Origin: Viscum album | Lineage: Eukaryota > Streptophyta > Magnoliopsida > Santalales > Viscaceae | NCBI GenBank assembly: GCA_963277665.1 | Contig: OY728133.1 | Location: 393,651,962-393,715,961, forward strand | DNA length: 64,000 nucleotides | Direction of reading: 5' to 3' | Part shown: positions 32,500-44,582 of the stretch, piece after piece | How the letters are laid out: each line of letters opens with the position of its first letter | Numbering within the stretch: position 1 is the first letter of the stretch | Notes under the pieces: model-generated | The model's database searches: none | Told to the model about the DNA's origin: nothing | What the model saw: the letters and a program-made list of their open reading frames with translations, nothing else | Made by a program: the position numbers and the translations under genes

Positions 32500-35275
32500 G
32501 CTAGGGTAACATCGCTCTTTGGGAGATTTATTATGTTTACAGATACAACCATATGACATCATCCTCAGTATGGATTGGTTTTAATCAGTGCAGGATATCA
32601 TGGATTAATTCAGAAGGAAGGTTGTGTTCTATGATGTTGATGGAGAGACAACATTATTTTTTTATGAGAGAGACCCTCAGATGGGTCATAAGTGTGTTCC
32701 ATCTTGTCTTCTTTGATAGACGAGATGATGTTAAGCTCATCAGAAGTCAAGCAGTTAGTGTTTCCCTGGGTTGTAGAAGAGTACCCTTATATCTTTCCAA
32801 AATATATTGTAGCATTCTTCCCCCATCAGGAGATCGAGCTTATGATTGAGCTATATCTAGGCATGCGTCCCATCTCTATGTCTCCATATAGAATGGAACC
32901 TTTTGAGTTTCAATAGTTGTGAGTACAACTTGATGATCTGTTGTAGTGTGGTTTTGTTCGACTGAGTGTGTCACCTTAGGGTGCACCCATTTTGTTTGTA
33001 AGGAAGGCTAATGGAAGTTTGTGGCTTGTATCTATTATCATTAATTGAACAAGCTGATAGTGAAGAACAAATATCCCATTCTATATATTTATTATTTTTT
33101 AGATCAGCTGAAGGGAGTAAGTTGGTTTTAAAAAATTTATTTGTGGCTAGGATATCATCAGATGTGGGTGAAGGATGATGATATTCAGAAGACTTCTTTC
33201 CATTATCACCATTATGAGTTCATTGTGATGCTGTTCAGTGTGATTAATTCTCTAGCTGTGTTAATGGGTTTGATGAATGCAGTGTTCAAACATCTCTTGG
33301 ATAATTTCATGGTGGTTTTGATTGATGATATTCATGTTTACTCCACATTTGAGGAGAAGCATGCAGAGCACCTGAATTTCATTTTAGGAGTTCTTTATTG
33401 TGAGAAACTATTCAAGAAGTTGTTGAAGTGTGAGTTTTGGGATCATGAAGTCTATTTATTTGGGCATGTTGTGTCCCAATAGTGAGTATCTATGGATATT
33501 TCAAAGATAGAGGTAGTTGTGTCTTGGGAATCCCCTAGGAAAGTGGAAGAGGTGCAGAGTTTCCTTGGTATTTTAGGATCTTACATGTGGTTTGTCGTTA
33601 ATTTATATCATTTTGTGACTCCTATGAAAACCTTGAATTAGAATGATCAAGATTTCTTGTGGTCTGACCACTATCAAATATATTTCTAGTACTTGAAGGA
33701 GAATTTGGTTAGTACTCCAACCCTTTGTTTTCTAGGAGAGGGAGTTCAATTTGAGGTTTTCTATGATGCTTCATGTCTTGGCTTGGGTTGTGTTCTAATG
33801 TAGTAGAGATAAATTATTTCTTATGAGTCTCTACAGTTACATCCCCATGAGAATACCTATTCCACCCATGATATTTAGTTAGTATTAGTTATGTTTGTTT
33901 TGAAGTTTTAGCGACATTACCTCATCGGTGAGCATTTTATGGTTTTCACTGATCATAAGAGTTTGAGGTATGTATTCTACCAGAATTACTTGAACTTGAA
34001 TTAGCATCGGTGGATGGAATTATTTCCATATTATAACTTTTAGATTTATTATATTCCAGAAAATAGAAATGTTGTGGTCGATGCGCTGAGTAGGAAGTCA
34101 TGTAGTGATTTTGTGCGTGAATTCAGATATTCCTGAAGAGAGATGTAAGAACTTGAAATGAAGAATCTAGATATGGGAGAGGTTGGATGTAGTGATTTTA
34201 TTTTTGAGATAAAATTGTAGTAATATTTGGTGTAAATGGTGGATGATTCCTAATTGGTGGATTCTAAGGTGGAGGTCTGTAGGGACCAAGTTGTTTTTAG
34301 TGATGTCCCTGATGGTTGGTATGAGGATGGACAACACTGGGTGTTGTTCCTAGGAAGTATTTTCGTTCCTTTGGAGGTGCATAAGATGGTTCTCCATGAG
34401 TTCCATAGTTCACCTTTAGTGGTACATTCCAACGTGAAAAGGATGTATCAAGCCTTGAGAGGTTGGTTTTGGTGGCTTGGGTTGAAGCATGCAGTTGCAA
34501 AGTTTGTTTCTTGATGTTTGGTCTGCTAAAAGGTTAATGTCGAGAACCATGTTCCCAGGGTTTTTTTAGAGACACTATATGTTCCCCAATGTAAGTGGGA
34601 GGACATATCAATGTACTTATTTACCGATTCACCTCAAGATCAATGAGGCTATGATTCTATATGGGTGATAGTGGATCATTTGATGAAATCATCCCACTTT
34701 ATAGTGTTGGACTGGGGTTAGAGATGTGGTCATTCTTGGGTCAAAACTGATATAGGATACGACAGTAATTGTAAAAGTAATTCATGATAGGATAAAGACA
34801 GTGCAATATATTTATATATCCTATACCGATCATAGGAGGAGACCTCTAGAGTTTGATGTTGGAGATCATGCGTTCCTGAAGGTGACTCTTCTTTGTGGGA
34901 AGTGAATGTTTGGTTATGGGAGTAAGCTATATCCCTAATTTTTGGGACTTTTGAGGTGTTTGATCATGTTAGAGGCATGGAATATTAGATAAAACTTCCC
35001 TCGCATATGATTTGGATACAAAATGTTTTTCATGTGTCACAACTTCATTGTTATCTTCATGATGACTCTCATGTAATTGATTGGAGTGCGATTGATATTG
35101 ATGACGATGTGACCTTCGAGGAGCAGCTTTTTGAGATATAGGACTTCCAAGAGAAGGTATTGTGTGGGTGTTATATTCCCTTGGTTCATGTCTTATGGTG
35201 TAATAGTGGCATGTAGGAGAGTACCTGGGAATATGATTCACAGATGCACACTCAGTACCTCAAGTTGTTTGAAGT
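32500..35275 (+). pseudogene. pol: gypsy-C pol remnant with integrase deletion
   Basis: The protease-RT linker comes first (IQPYDIILSMDWF, about 32540, and KVVFYDVDGE). RT follows with DDIQKTSFHYHHYEFIVMLF (about 33177) and DNFMVVLIDDIHVYSTFEEK, in which the catalytic DD is kept, then LKCEFWDHEVYLFGHVVSQ. RNase H: FYDASCLGLGCVL, HFMVFTDHKSLRYVFYQN and NVVVDALSRKS (34068-34100). Integrase starts VLHEFHSSPLVVHSNVKRMYQ and CKWEDISMYLF, then breaks at about 34720: the central catalytic part found in gypsy-B at about 28170-28580 is missing. The tail resumes with RRRPLEFDVGDHAFLKV-like sequence and ends ESTWEYDSQM near 35240. Dead copy. Confidence 0.85.
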
Positions 35276-35584
35276 TTCTCTCTTCTCTTGTAACGTTCCT
35301 CTCTTTTGAAAATTGAACTTTCTATTTTATGAGATGGTTTCATCAAGTTTATTATTGTGGATTTACTCTCGTTTAATAGGTATCTTCCTTGTGAGAGTTT
35401 TTATAAGATGGTTTTTTTGTTGTGTGGTTTCATGTTGTTCCTATGATGGTGCGATTAAGCTCCTAAGATGACAAGATCCTTAAGAGGTGTATCATAGGGT
35501 GGTTGTTCAGATGAACCCTATTTTTTTGCTCTCTAGGTTGGGTTTTGGATTCTTGAGGATGATAATTGTTTGATAGGTATATAA
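35276..35584 (+). other. gypsy-C 3' untranslated stretch
   Basis: No gene is seen. It shares GGGTGGTTGTTC and GGATTCTTGAGGATGATAAT with the gypsy-B 3' region, followed by a decayed polypurine site (TTTGATAGGTATATAA). Confidence 0.5.
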
Positions 35585-37490
35585 TTTAAGTTCCTAGATC
35601 CACGTAGTCTGACCCTTTTCATTTTCCCAAAGCTCATGGTGCTTGTAAGAGGCCTAAAGTGGGTCTGGAGGTGTTTGGATGCAAAAAGATGGAAACAAGT
35701 AGAATACACTATGTGTAAGTGTTACACATCATGTATTCATAATTCATGAATTGTGTGAGAGATGATTCATGAACTAAAGTATGTTCATATCTTGTTTGAG
35801 GATGGTTCACAGGGTGTTACAAGATGTGTAATAATTTAGGACTAATTGTTTCTAGGTGACATGTTTTTCAATAAGATATGAAGAATGACATTTACATAAT
35901 TTTAAAGGGTTTCACACTTTTTAAATCCTCTTTCTAGTGTTCCTATAAAGGCTGCAGTGTCCCAAATTTTTGTTTAAACCCCATGGATCTCCCAACTTCC
36001 ATGCAATCCAATGATCCTCTCTTCAAACATTTTAGGATTCCTACAATGGGGATCAATTCCCATCCTTTTTTATTTTATTTGTGGTGATCCGAGGTACATT
36101 ATACCTCTTCTATCATAGTTATTCAATTTGGTTTCTTCTGTTTATTATTTCCATATGATGTAGGATCATATCCATGTTTCTAATGGATATTTTCTTGGTT
36201 TTTTTGGGTGTGGTTTTTCCGAAATGTACTTGGAGGGATTCAGATTCTTATGGGATAGGTGATCGAGGTCCGTGACATTGATCCGTTCTGGTATGAAGAA
36301 TTTTGACTCCTTTGTGGTAGGAGATTCATTTCTTCTCTATTTATTTACATGAAATAATAAATTGATAATGTTTTATCCCTTTGTATGGTAGTGAAATTAA
36401 CCTACTAATTATTTAACTACATTAATAAAGAATTGGTTAGCGATCACAGGTTTATGTGCTCTATACCATGATATTGATTTGCCTCTTGATTTTCTAGGTA
36501 GTGTGATATTTATGTTATGATTTGTTATCATGTTCTTATTCTTGTATTATCATGTTTAAACTAATGAATAACATAAAACTAAAGTTAACTGATTAATTGG
36601 CTTAAGAATAATTTAATAATAGGCATGTTTGAATCTGATGTTTCTTTTAATTTTATGATAATCAAACTGATGCAATACACATGTATAATTGAAAATAATA
36701 TTCCATGTATTTAATGGAATTGATAAAGAATGTGAAGCATGATAATAATTGTTGATAATTATGATAATAATGAAAAGGAATGTTAATTTATAATGATTCT
36801 TATCACAATTTGATGAAACCTGTTTTAATGCTAAGATCATGTTTAGCTTTTGATAGCTTGATGACTTAGGTTTCCCAAAGTTAGAACCTATGATTAATGA
36901 ATTAGTTAATTTAATATGGAATAATAATCGGTTCTATGATAAAGATAGTTCATAGGGACTGAGTTTCCCATATGATTGATAAGGCCGAGTTCCTTGAGTT
37001 TAGAGTTGTAATAGTTTGTTTATGTGTAAAGGATGAATGCCTTGTTTTTTCCTAGATTTCCCTATTGGTTGTGTTTTTTTGTTTCCTATTTATTTTGTGA
37101 TGTGATCCATATGTGATATTTTATATGTGATGTGATCTAGGGTAGGGAGGCCCAGATGTGTTATGAGCCTAGGATGACTAAGCCTGGGATGACTGATCTG
37201 ATATGTGGGCAGGGAGGTCTGGATGATGTGGTAGCAGTTGACGTATGTGATGGAAAGATGCATTGAGATATGCACGTGGGTGTCAAGGATGGAACTGTAG
37301 ATTATGGAATAGGTTGATGTTGGGATTACCCATTGATTTGATGTTTAGAGTTGGGATTCTCATTTTTTTATTTGTTTAATGGTTGATGGTTGGGTTACTT
37401 ATTTTATCTACATTCCTTTCCCCACTACTTGAGGCAGTTGGGTGTGTTTGGTTGCATATTTCCTCTTGTAGGTAGCTTAGGATGGTTTTA
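35585..37490 (+). repeat. gypsy-C 3' LTR, left part (decayed)
   Basis: Similarity to the gypsy-B 3' LTR is visible at the start (GGAGGTGTTTGGATG; decayed ACACTATGTGTA palindromes at about 35707-35755; ATCATAGTTATTCA near 36112), then fades. From about 36350 to 37490 I recognise nothing specific; it may be diverged LTR or unrelated spacer. No gene. Confidence 0.45.
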
Positions 37491-39018
37491 TGATAGAAAA
37501 AATATTTTAAATTATTTTATTCTGAATTTAAATGTTTTAATTCCACAAATTTTTTATTTCAAGAGCAATTATCACATTTTATAGTTTTAGAAGCATTTTT
37601 GAGCTTAATTGAAAAAATGGCTTATTTTGGATTTAAACAGTTTTAATTTATTTTAATGTTTTAGACATAACTTTTTATACATTTATCCAAATTTAAATAT
37701 TATTATTTTATAGGTTTCTATGTTCTATGGTATTGATTTTATCCTTCTGTACCCAAAGCTAAATCCATCATTTGGAATCTCAAATCCAGCTCATAAGTCA
37801 TGCCTTGAAAACTGTGCACAAAACTGAAGAATATTATTACTGGGGCCATATCTCATAAATGGACAAACCAAATGATATAATATTTTACATGGAGTAAGAT
37901 TAAATCAGTATAAACAAGTTTACTTAATTTGTATGTGCCTTATTCTTTCATTACCAAGTTCATTAATGTGTCGAAACTTGGTGTATTGGAATATGAATAG
38001 TCTGTCTGGAAGAATTAAATATTTTGAGTAATTTGGCCATAAATCCTTCATTACTTGTCAAAAAAAGATTAAATTCCGTGGGTAGTCAGATGATAAGTAA
38101 CAGAACAACTTTAAATAATAACATATTCCCAAATTAGTCCATTAAAGAGGGATAACACGTGCATACTTTCTGAGGACTATTTTTGGAGACAAAATGTCAT
38201 CCCCTCTCCCTATAAAAGAGTGTGTCTTATTATTTTCAAAGGGTTGGAAACTTATATGTATCCTTTTTTGGACATTTTATGTAGTTTATTATTGTATTTT
38301 ATTTTAATTTCATTCTATAATAGCATTTCATATTTTTATTTAAGTGTTCTTCTTTCTCTCTTTTGTTTTCTCCCCCCGTTTTCCCTTCACTCTGATCTCT
38401 TATACTCATGATCATGAGTAACTAACCTGAGGAAATTATCAAAAGATCTATTCAGTGGTGAACCGAAGTCATTTAAAATTCATTAATATTGTTTCTTATT
38501 TACTTATAGTTAGTCTAAGGGGGATCTTAGTGGGCAAGTCACCTTTGTGTCTCCACTTGCCACCCGATGCTTAACTTTAACTTCTGTCACATTCTCCCTC
38601 GATTGAGGAGGTGGATGTGCGGTCTCTCGGTGATCCTTGAGTATACCATATGTTCAAAACCATAGTCATAAGGGGATGTTCATGCATATGATGGATCATG
38701 TTAATTAAGTAAATTTGAAACTAAAAAAGAGACGACGAAGGTTTACTCTGGATAATATTTTGGGAGGATCTCCTTTCTGTCTAACATCATTCTATTTGTA
38801 TTCATTCTATTTGCATTGCATCTGTATATTTAATTTTAGTATTTAATTTTTATTTATCAAACCTACATTTATGGTAATTTTATTTAATACATATACACAT
38901 ATTTAATTATAATTAGTGAGTGATTGACCTCAACATATCCTCAAGAGATCGACCTAGCTCAGCCACTATGTTGCACTTGGTTACAAATATTTTTGAGAGT
39001 GCGCACGACAATGCTTAT
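37491..39018 (+). repeat. Array LTR 1
   Basis: Begins TGATAGAAAAAATATTTT without a preceding polypurine tract, so it is the true 5' end of the array. It contains a TATA box (38211) and T/C-rich sequence after it, and ends before the primer site TGGCACTGAATTTGGGGAG at 39025. Confidence 0.82.
38211..38220 (+). promoter_or_regulatory. TATA box of array LTR 1
   Basis: TATAAAAGAG follows CCCCTCTCCC. The identical arrangement is at 42646 in LTR 2 and 47079 in LTR 3. Conservation in three diverged copies supports a real promoter. Confidence 0.8.
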
Positions 39019-39024
39019 TCAAAT

Positions 39025-39043
39025 TGGCACTGAATTTGGGGAG
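39025..39043 (+). other. Array primer binding site (tRNA-Asp type)
   Basis: TGGCACTGAATTTGGGGAG is a decayed form of TGGCGCCGTTGCCGGGG, the complement of the plant tRNA-Asp 3' end. Sister copies are TGGCACCATTTACAGGGAG (about 43472) and TAGCGCCATTTATAGTGAG (about 47879). This primer is usual for Athila/Tat-type gypsy elements. Confidence 0.75.
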
Positions 39044-39162
39044 CCAAGTGGTCTTCACTCACTATTTTTATTGAAATTTTTTAAATTATTTTTCTTTATT
39101 TCATTTAAAAAATACAAAAAAATCATAAATTTCAAAAATACTAAAAAAAATATTTGTTCATA

Positions 39163-40145
39163 ATGTCTTTCAATTCAAAATTTTATGCATGGACTGATGA
39201 ATCTTAGGTTCCAGAATAAGTTTTAAATGATTTTGATTCTAAGTATCAAAGGATTAGTAGTTTAGTGGAAAAATTGGAGAGCCAAATAGAGTTGATATCT
39301 GAATAGTACATGCATGTCAAGAGCAACCCGAACCTGATCTTGAGCCGGAACCTGAACCAAAACTTGTGTTGGAAGAGATTTCACCGATCATTTTTTATGT
39401 CAAAGAACTTGAGGTGGGTGAGAAGGAGCTACTAAAGGAGTTAATCATATCATCCCGTACTCAACCATTGCTCGAGGAGGTCCCTAATGTACACATTCTA
39501 GCTGATGCACTTATGGGAGATCAACATTTTTTGGAAGAATCCTGGAATCAATTTGTTGAAGATAACCTAAAACGCGATCTTTCCATCATTGATATTGAAA
39601 AATCAAAACCATTTTAACTCTATATTGCTTTAGAATATGATTAAGAAAATGAACCTGATGATATGGATTTGCCAATGGTATTTCCAGAAGAGATAAATTT
39701 CTAAGCTGACATACTTGAAAGGGAAGATTTCTTGATTGATTCATCATGTTTTAATTTTATTCAAAATGAATTATTTTCTAACTTCTCATTTCCTAAAATT
39801 TCCGATACAACGTAAATGGATCAAACCTTAGACATTAAGGAAGAGACTACCCAAGTGGTGGTGATTGAAGAATAAGAGATAGTGAATCATGTGGTGCGAC
39901 TACCTCCTCTACAACAACCTACATACCACATGGAGGAGGACACCACAGAAGTTTATAAGGAGCACCCCTATAGTCTACCCCCCACTCCTGAACTCAAATT
40001 CTATCTTTATTTTTTATTGGGGTTTGGGAACTTTATTATCTTCTTTGTGGTTCTCCAATATTTTCATTTACTCATAGACACTGGGAAAAGTCACATGTGG
40101 TGGTTTATCTCAAAGAAACCACATCCACCATCTGATTGGGGATAA
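39163..40145 (+). pseudogene. Array ORF, copy 1: Glu/Pro-repeat protein with C-terminal hydrophobic segment
   Basis: ATG 39163 begins MSFNSKFYAWTDES; stops and shifts break the frame, but two long open parts remain. The part at 39366-39617 starts VLEEISPIIFYVKELEVGEK and is acidic. The part at 39882-40145 has LPPLQQPTYHMEEDT, then the hydrophobic run FYLYFLLGFGNFIIFFVVLQ, long enough for one membrane span, and ends MWWFISKKPHPPSDWG. Between the N-terminus and the acidic part, alternating Pro/Glu residues form a short repeat (NLILSRNLNQN is its shifted reading). I do not recognise the family: it is neither Gag nor pol. A C-terminal membrane span recalls envelope-like ORFs of Athila elements, but no homology is shown. 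Confidence 0.55.
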
Positions 40146-41927
40146 TCCACTACAACTGCATGACTAAGGGAAGTAAAAACCTAGCACCCTCTTGGGGGTT
40201 CAAACCAAGAATTATCACTTTTATAACCCTTTATTATTTCTTTTTCTTTATTTTTTTTTCATTTCTTTATTTTATTTTTAAAGTGGTAGCATCTTGGAAC
40301 TTTACTCAAGGCTTCCACTGAAAAATAAATTAGGTTGTGTCTTTCCTTTTCTTTATTTTATTTACTACCCAATAAAAATTATGTGTGAAAATGTTTCTTG
40401 ATCTGATTTAAGATAAAAGGGATCATAAATGGAATAATTGTGGTGGAGGTATTTCAACTTGTTTTTAGGAATTTTGTGTGTGCTTTCATTTTATTTTTCT
40501 TATTGTTTTTTTTGAAATTATCTTGTTTTCCTTTATCATTTTTTCAGTGCGTTTTTAGGAATCTTGAGATGAATCGAATACTTTAGAAAATTCAAACCAT
40601 CTTAGTTTTTTTGTCAAATTTATTTATTTGAGTATTTTAGGATTTAAATGATTTCTTAATGGATTTTTTTTCTTGATTTCCAATCTTTTCATTTGATGAA
40701 GTTTGGTTGATTGTGAAACTTATGTGCATTAATGCTATCCAAATTGAAAATATTGCCCAACCCGAGAGGTTTCTAAACCTATTTGACATCTTATTACATT
40801 TCAATTTTTTCTTGAGAGTCTTGAGACATGTTTTGTAAACCATAAATTTCTGTTTTTATCATTTTCAAACCTGTTAGAGTTCATGGAATATGTCAAATAT
40901 GATTGCGGCACCACTTTGAAAGCCTTTTTTGCATTGAACTCTTATTTTGGCCTACATTTTCATTTTAACTTCATTAATACCCCAATATCCATGAAATACC
41001 TTGTTAGGAAGCCAAATTACAAGCCATTTATCCATTTACAACCAACTCTATAAGTTAAATGCATGATTATTGTGGAACTCAAGTGTGGGGAGGGAGAAGC
41101 TGGGCTTTTTTCTTTCCTGAAGAATCTGTTTGAGCTGAATTAAAAGTGTTGACACATTTATTGCTGATTGGGTGGAAGAAATTTCATTATGGAAATATGT
41201 ATGGGTGGACTGAAATGTCATTACACATTTTTAAGGGGTGTTAATCAATTTTTGAAGATCAAAATTTGCCTCTCTTTTCCTCAAAAACATGATTCTGAAG
41301 AGAAATCCAGATTTGAATTCAAGATGAAACAATGCTACAAATGGAAAAAAGAGGGATGAAAATCATTGATGATGAAATTATAAGTGTGAAATTACCAAAA
41401 TAATAGGTGTTTGGAGGTGATTAATTTTTTAGCTGATTGAGGAGCACATCATTCTTGAGCAAAATTGTTTTCATGCATTTACTTCACTTTAGAGCTTAAC
41501 CCGCCTTATTCTGCCTCAGATGTTTTTACATTTAAAACCTTCAAACTCACAACCACATAAAAACCCATGAAACATACCTCATTATTGACACATTTTTACT
41601 CTTTTAATTGAAGATACTAGGAGTATATAAAGCCTATAGAGATCATATATGTTCTTGGGAATGAGGAAAACTCCACATTGAAAATTAATGAGTAAAGAGA
41701 GAAATATTTTTTCAAGGAGGTAGGTATGAAATGCATGTGGGTATTAACCTGATATTGAATGGATTAATATTATTTTTAGGAGTTCTGAAATTCTTATCCA
41801 TGTATGAGTCATGATATTTTCTTTGATATGATAATTGAGTTGTGTTGTCATTTATGCTTTGGGAAGTTTGTTTTGACCTTGGTATAAGATGATTGCCAAG
41901 GAGTGAAATGTTTAAGTGTGGGGGAAT
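40146..41927 (+). other. Array interior, non-coding part of unit 1
   Basis: About 1.8 kb between the ORF stop and the next LTR. No open frame is conserved among the units, and T-rich and A-rich runs dominate. It ends in the polypurine tract AAGTGTGGGGGAAT before the LTR at 41928. The equivalent parts are 44583-46359, 48985-50413 and 61845-63639. Confidence 0.75.
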
Positions 41928-43466
41928 TGATAGAACAAATATTTTCAATTATTTTATTCTTAATTTCAATTTTTTAATCTCACCAATGTGTTATTTCAAG
42001 AGAAACTGTCACATGTTATAGTTTTCGAAGCATTTTTTAGCTTAATCGAAAAAATGGCGTATTTTGTATTTAAACTGTTTTAATTTATTTTAATGTTTTG
42101 GCCTTAACTTTTTCTACACTGATTAAAATTGAGAAATTATTCTTTTATAGGTTTATATATTATATGGGATTCATTTTATCCATCTGGACCCAAAGCTAAT
42201 TCCATCATTTGGAAGCTCCAATTTATCTCACAAATCAGGCCTCAAAAACTGTGCACAAAACTGGAGAATATTATTGTTGGGGACATATCTCATAAATTAA
42301 TGAACCGAATGATCTGATATTTTACATGTAGTAATAATAAATCAGTATTAATATTTTTCATTAATATGGAAGTGCCTTATTCATTCATTACCAAGGCCAT
42401 TAATTCATTGGAACTCAGTGTATTGGAATACGAACAGTATGTCTGGAAAAATTAAATATTCTGAGTAATGCAGCCATAACCCCTTCATTGATTGTCCAAT
42501 AAATCTGAAATTTCATGGGTCTACAGAAAAGAAGTAACCAAACAACTTTCAAGAATAACACATTCCCAACTTCATTAATTAAAGAGGGTTAACACACGCA
42601 TAATTTTGAAGGACTATTTTTGAGCCAAAAAGTCACCCCTCTCCCTATAAAAGAGTGTGTCTTCTTCTTTTCAAAGGGTTGGAAACTTAGGGGTATCCCT
42701 TGTTGTAAATTTTATGTATTTTAGTATTATATTTTATTTTAATTTCATTCTGTAATATCATTTCATATTATTATTTAAGTGTTCTTCTTTCTCTCTTTTT
42801 CTTTCTCTCTTTTGTTTTCTCCCATTGTTTTCTCTTCACTGTGATCTCTTATACTCATGATAATGAGTAACTAATCCAAGGAAATTACCAGGAGATCTAT
42901 TCAGTGGTGAAAACAATTAATTTCACATTAATTAATATTGTTTCTTATTTACTTAGATTTAGGCTAAGGGGGGTCTTAGTGGACAAGGTGCCTTTGTATC
43001 TCCACTTTCCACCTGAGGCTTAACTTTCACTTCTGTCACATTCTCCCTTGATCGAGGAGGTGTATGTGCGGTATCTCAGTGATCATTGAGTGTACCATAT
43101 TTTCACAACCATAAGAAGAATGGTATTTTCATGCATACTATGTATCATGTTCATTAAGTAAATTTGAAACTAAAAAAGAGACGATGAAGGTTCCCTCTGG
43201 ATAATCTCATGGGAGGATCTCCTTTCTGTCTAACATCATTCTATTTGCATTCATTTTTTTTCATTGCATCTGCATATTTAATTTTAGTATTTCATTTTAA
43301 TTTATAAAAACTACATTTATGTTAATTTTAATTCATATATATATAAATAGTTAATTATAATTAGTGAGTGATTTACCTCAACAGCTCCTCAAGAGATCGA
43401 CCTAGGTTAGCCACTGTGCTGCACTTAGTTACAAATATTTTTGAGAGCGCACACGACAACACTTAG
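41928..43466 (+). repeat. Array LTR 2
   Basis: Begins TGATAGAACAAATATTTTCA directly after a polypurine tract and is followed by a primer site, so it serves as 3' LTR of unit 1 and 5' LTR of unit 2. TATA box at 42646. Confidence 0.85.
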
Positions 43467-43611
43467 TAAAATTGGCACCATTTACAGGGAGCCAAGTGGT
43501 CTTCACAAAATATTTTTATTCACATTTTTTAAATTATTTTTCTTTATTTCATTTAAAAAACACAAAAAAAATCATAAATTTAAAAAGCACTAAAAAAAAT
43601 CTTTGTTCATG

Positions 43612-44582
43612 ATGTCTTTCAATTCAAATATTTATGCATGGACTAATGAATCTCAGGTTCCAAAAGAAGTTTTAAATTATTTTGATGATAAGTATAAAAT
43701 AATTATTAATTTAGTGGAAAAAGTAGAGATCCAAATAGAGTTGATAGCTGAATACATACATGAATTCCAAGAGTACCCCGAACCTAATCCTGAGCCAGAA
43801 CCTGAACCTAAATGTGTGGTGGAAGAGATTTCAATAATCATTTTTATGTCAAAGAACCTGAGGTGGGTGAGAAGGATCTACAAAAGGAGTTAATAATATC
43901 ATAAATAACTCAACCATTTCTCAAGGAGTTCCGTGATGTACACATTCTAGCTGATGCACTTATGGGAGACCAATTTTTTTTGGAAGAATCCTAGAATCAC
44001 TTTGTTGAAGATAACCTAAAACCCGATCTTCCCATCATTGATATTAAAAAGTCATCACCTTTTTACCACTCTATTTATTTGGAAGATGATGAAGAAAATT
44101 CACTTTTTTATATGGAGTTGCCAATGGTACTTACAAAAGAGATAAATTTCCAAGCTGACTTACTTGAATGGGAATATTTCTTGATTGATTCGTCATGTTT
44201 TAATTTTATTCCAACTGAATGGTTTTCTGACTTCTCCTTTCCTAGAATTTCTGATACATCGCAAATGGATCAAACCTTGGAATTTAAGTAAGAGACTAAC
44301 AAATTGGTGGTGATATAAGAAGAAAATCTAGTGAATCATATGGTGTGACTACCTCCTCTACAACAACTTGCATACCATATGGGGGAGGACAGAGAGCACC
44401 ACTATATTCTATTACCTTCCACTCTTGAATTGAAATTCTATATTTATTATTTATTAGGGGTTGGGAAATTTCTTATCTTCTTTGTGGTTCTACAATCTTG
44501 GTTTTTACTCATAGACACTGGGAAAAGTCACATGTGGTGGTTTATCTCAAAGAAACCGTATCCACCATCTGATTGGGGATAA
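43612..44582 (+). pseudogene. Array ORF, copy 2
   Basis: This copy has the best-preserved N-terminus: MSFNSNIYAWTNESQVPKEV, a helical, Glu/Ile-rich stretch (LVEKVEIQIELIAEYIHEF), then the Pro/Glu repeat PNPEPEPEPEPK and VVEEIS. A one-base loss in a T run near 43843 shifts the frame. Later open parts are 44079-44291 (acidic; INFQADLLEWEYFLIDSSCF) and 44379-44582 (FYIYYLLGVGKFLIFFVVLQ hydrophobic segment, end MWWFISKKPYPPSDWG). Conservation of the same segments in the same order in three copies shows that this was a real coding region of the element. Function unknown. Confidence 0.58.

Larger units (their letters stand above)
32500..37490 (+). mobile_element. gypsy-C: oldest Ty3/gypsy element, right part
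   Basis: Sequence resumes inside a gypsy pol at 32500, exactly where gypsy-B ends, so gypsy-C received gypsy-B. It contains pol remnants to about 35270, a 3' untranslated stretch and a partial 3' LTR from about 35585, which is cut at 37490 by the tandem LTR array. Its 5' half is outside the window to the left. Confidence 0.7.

Noticed and set aside
36613..37584. Short frames of 60-75 codons near the end of gypsy-C
   Set aside because: A/T-rich low-complexity frames on both strands, with no domain and no conserved counterpart.
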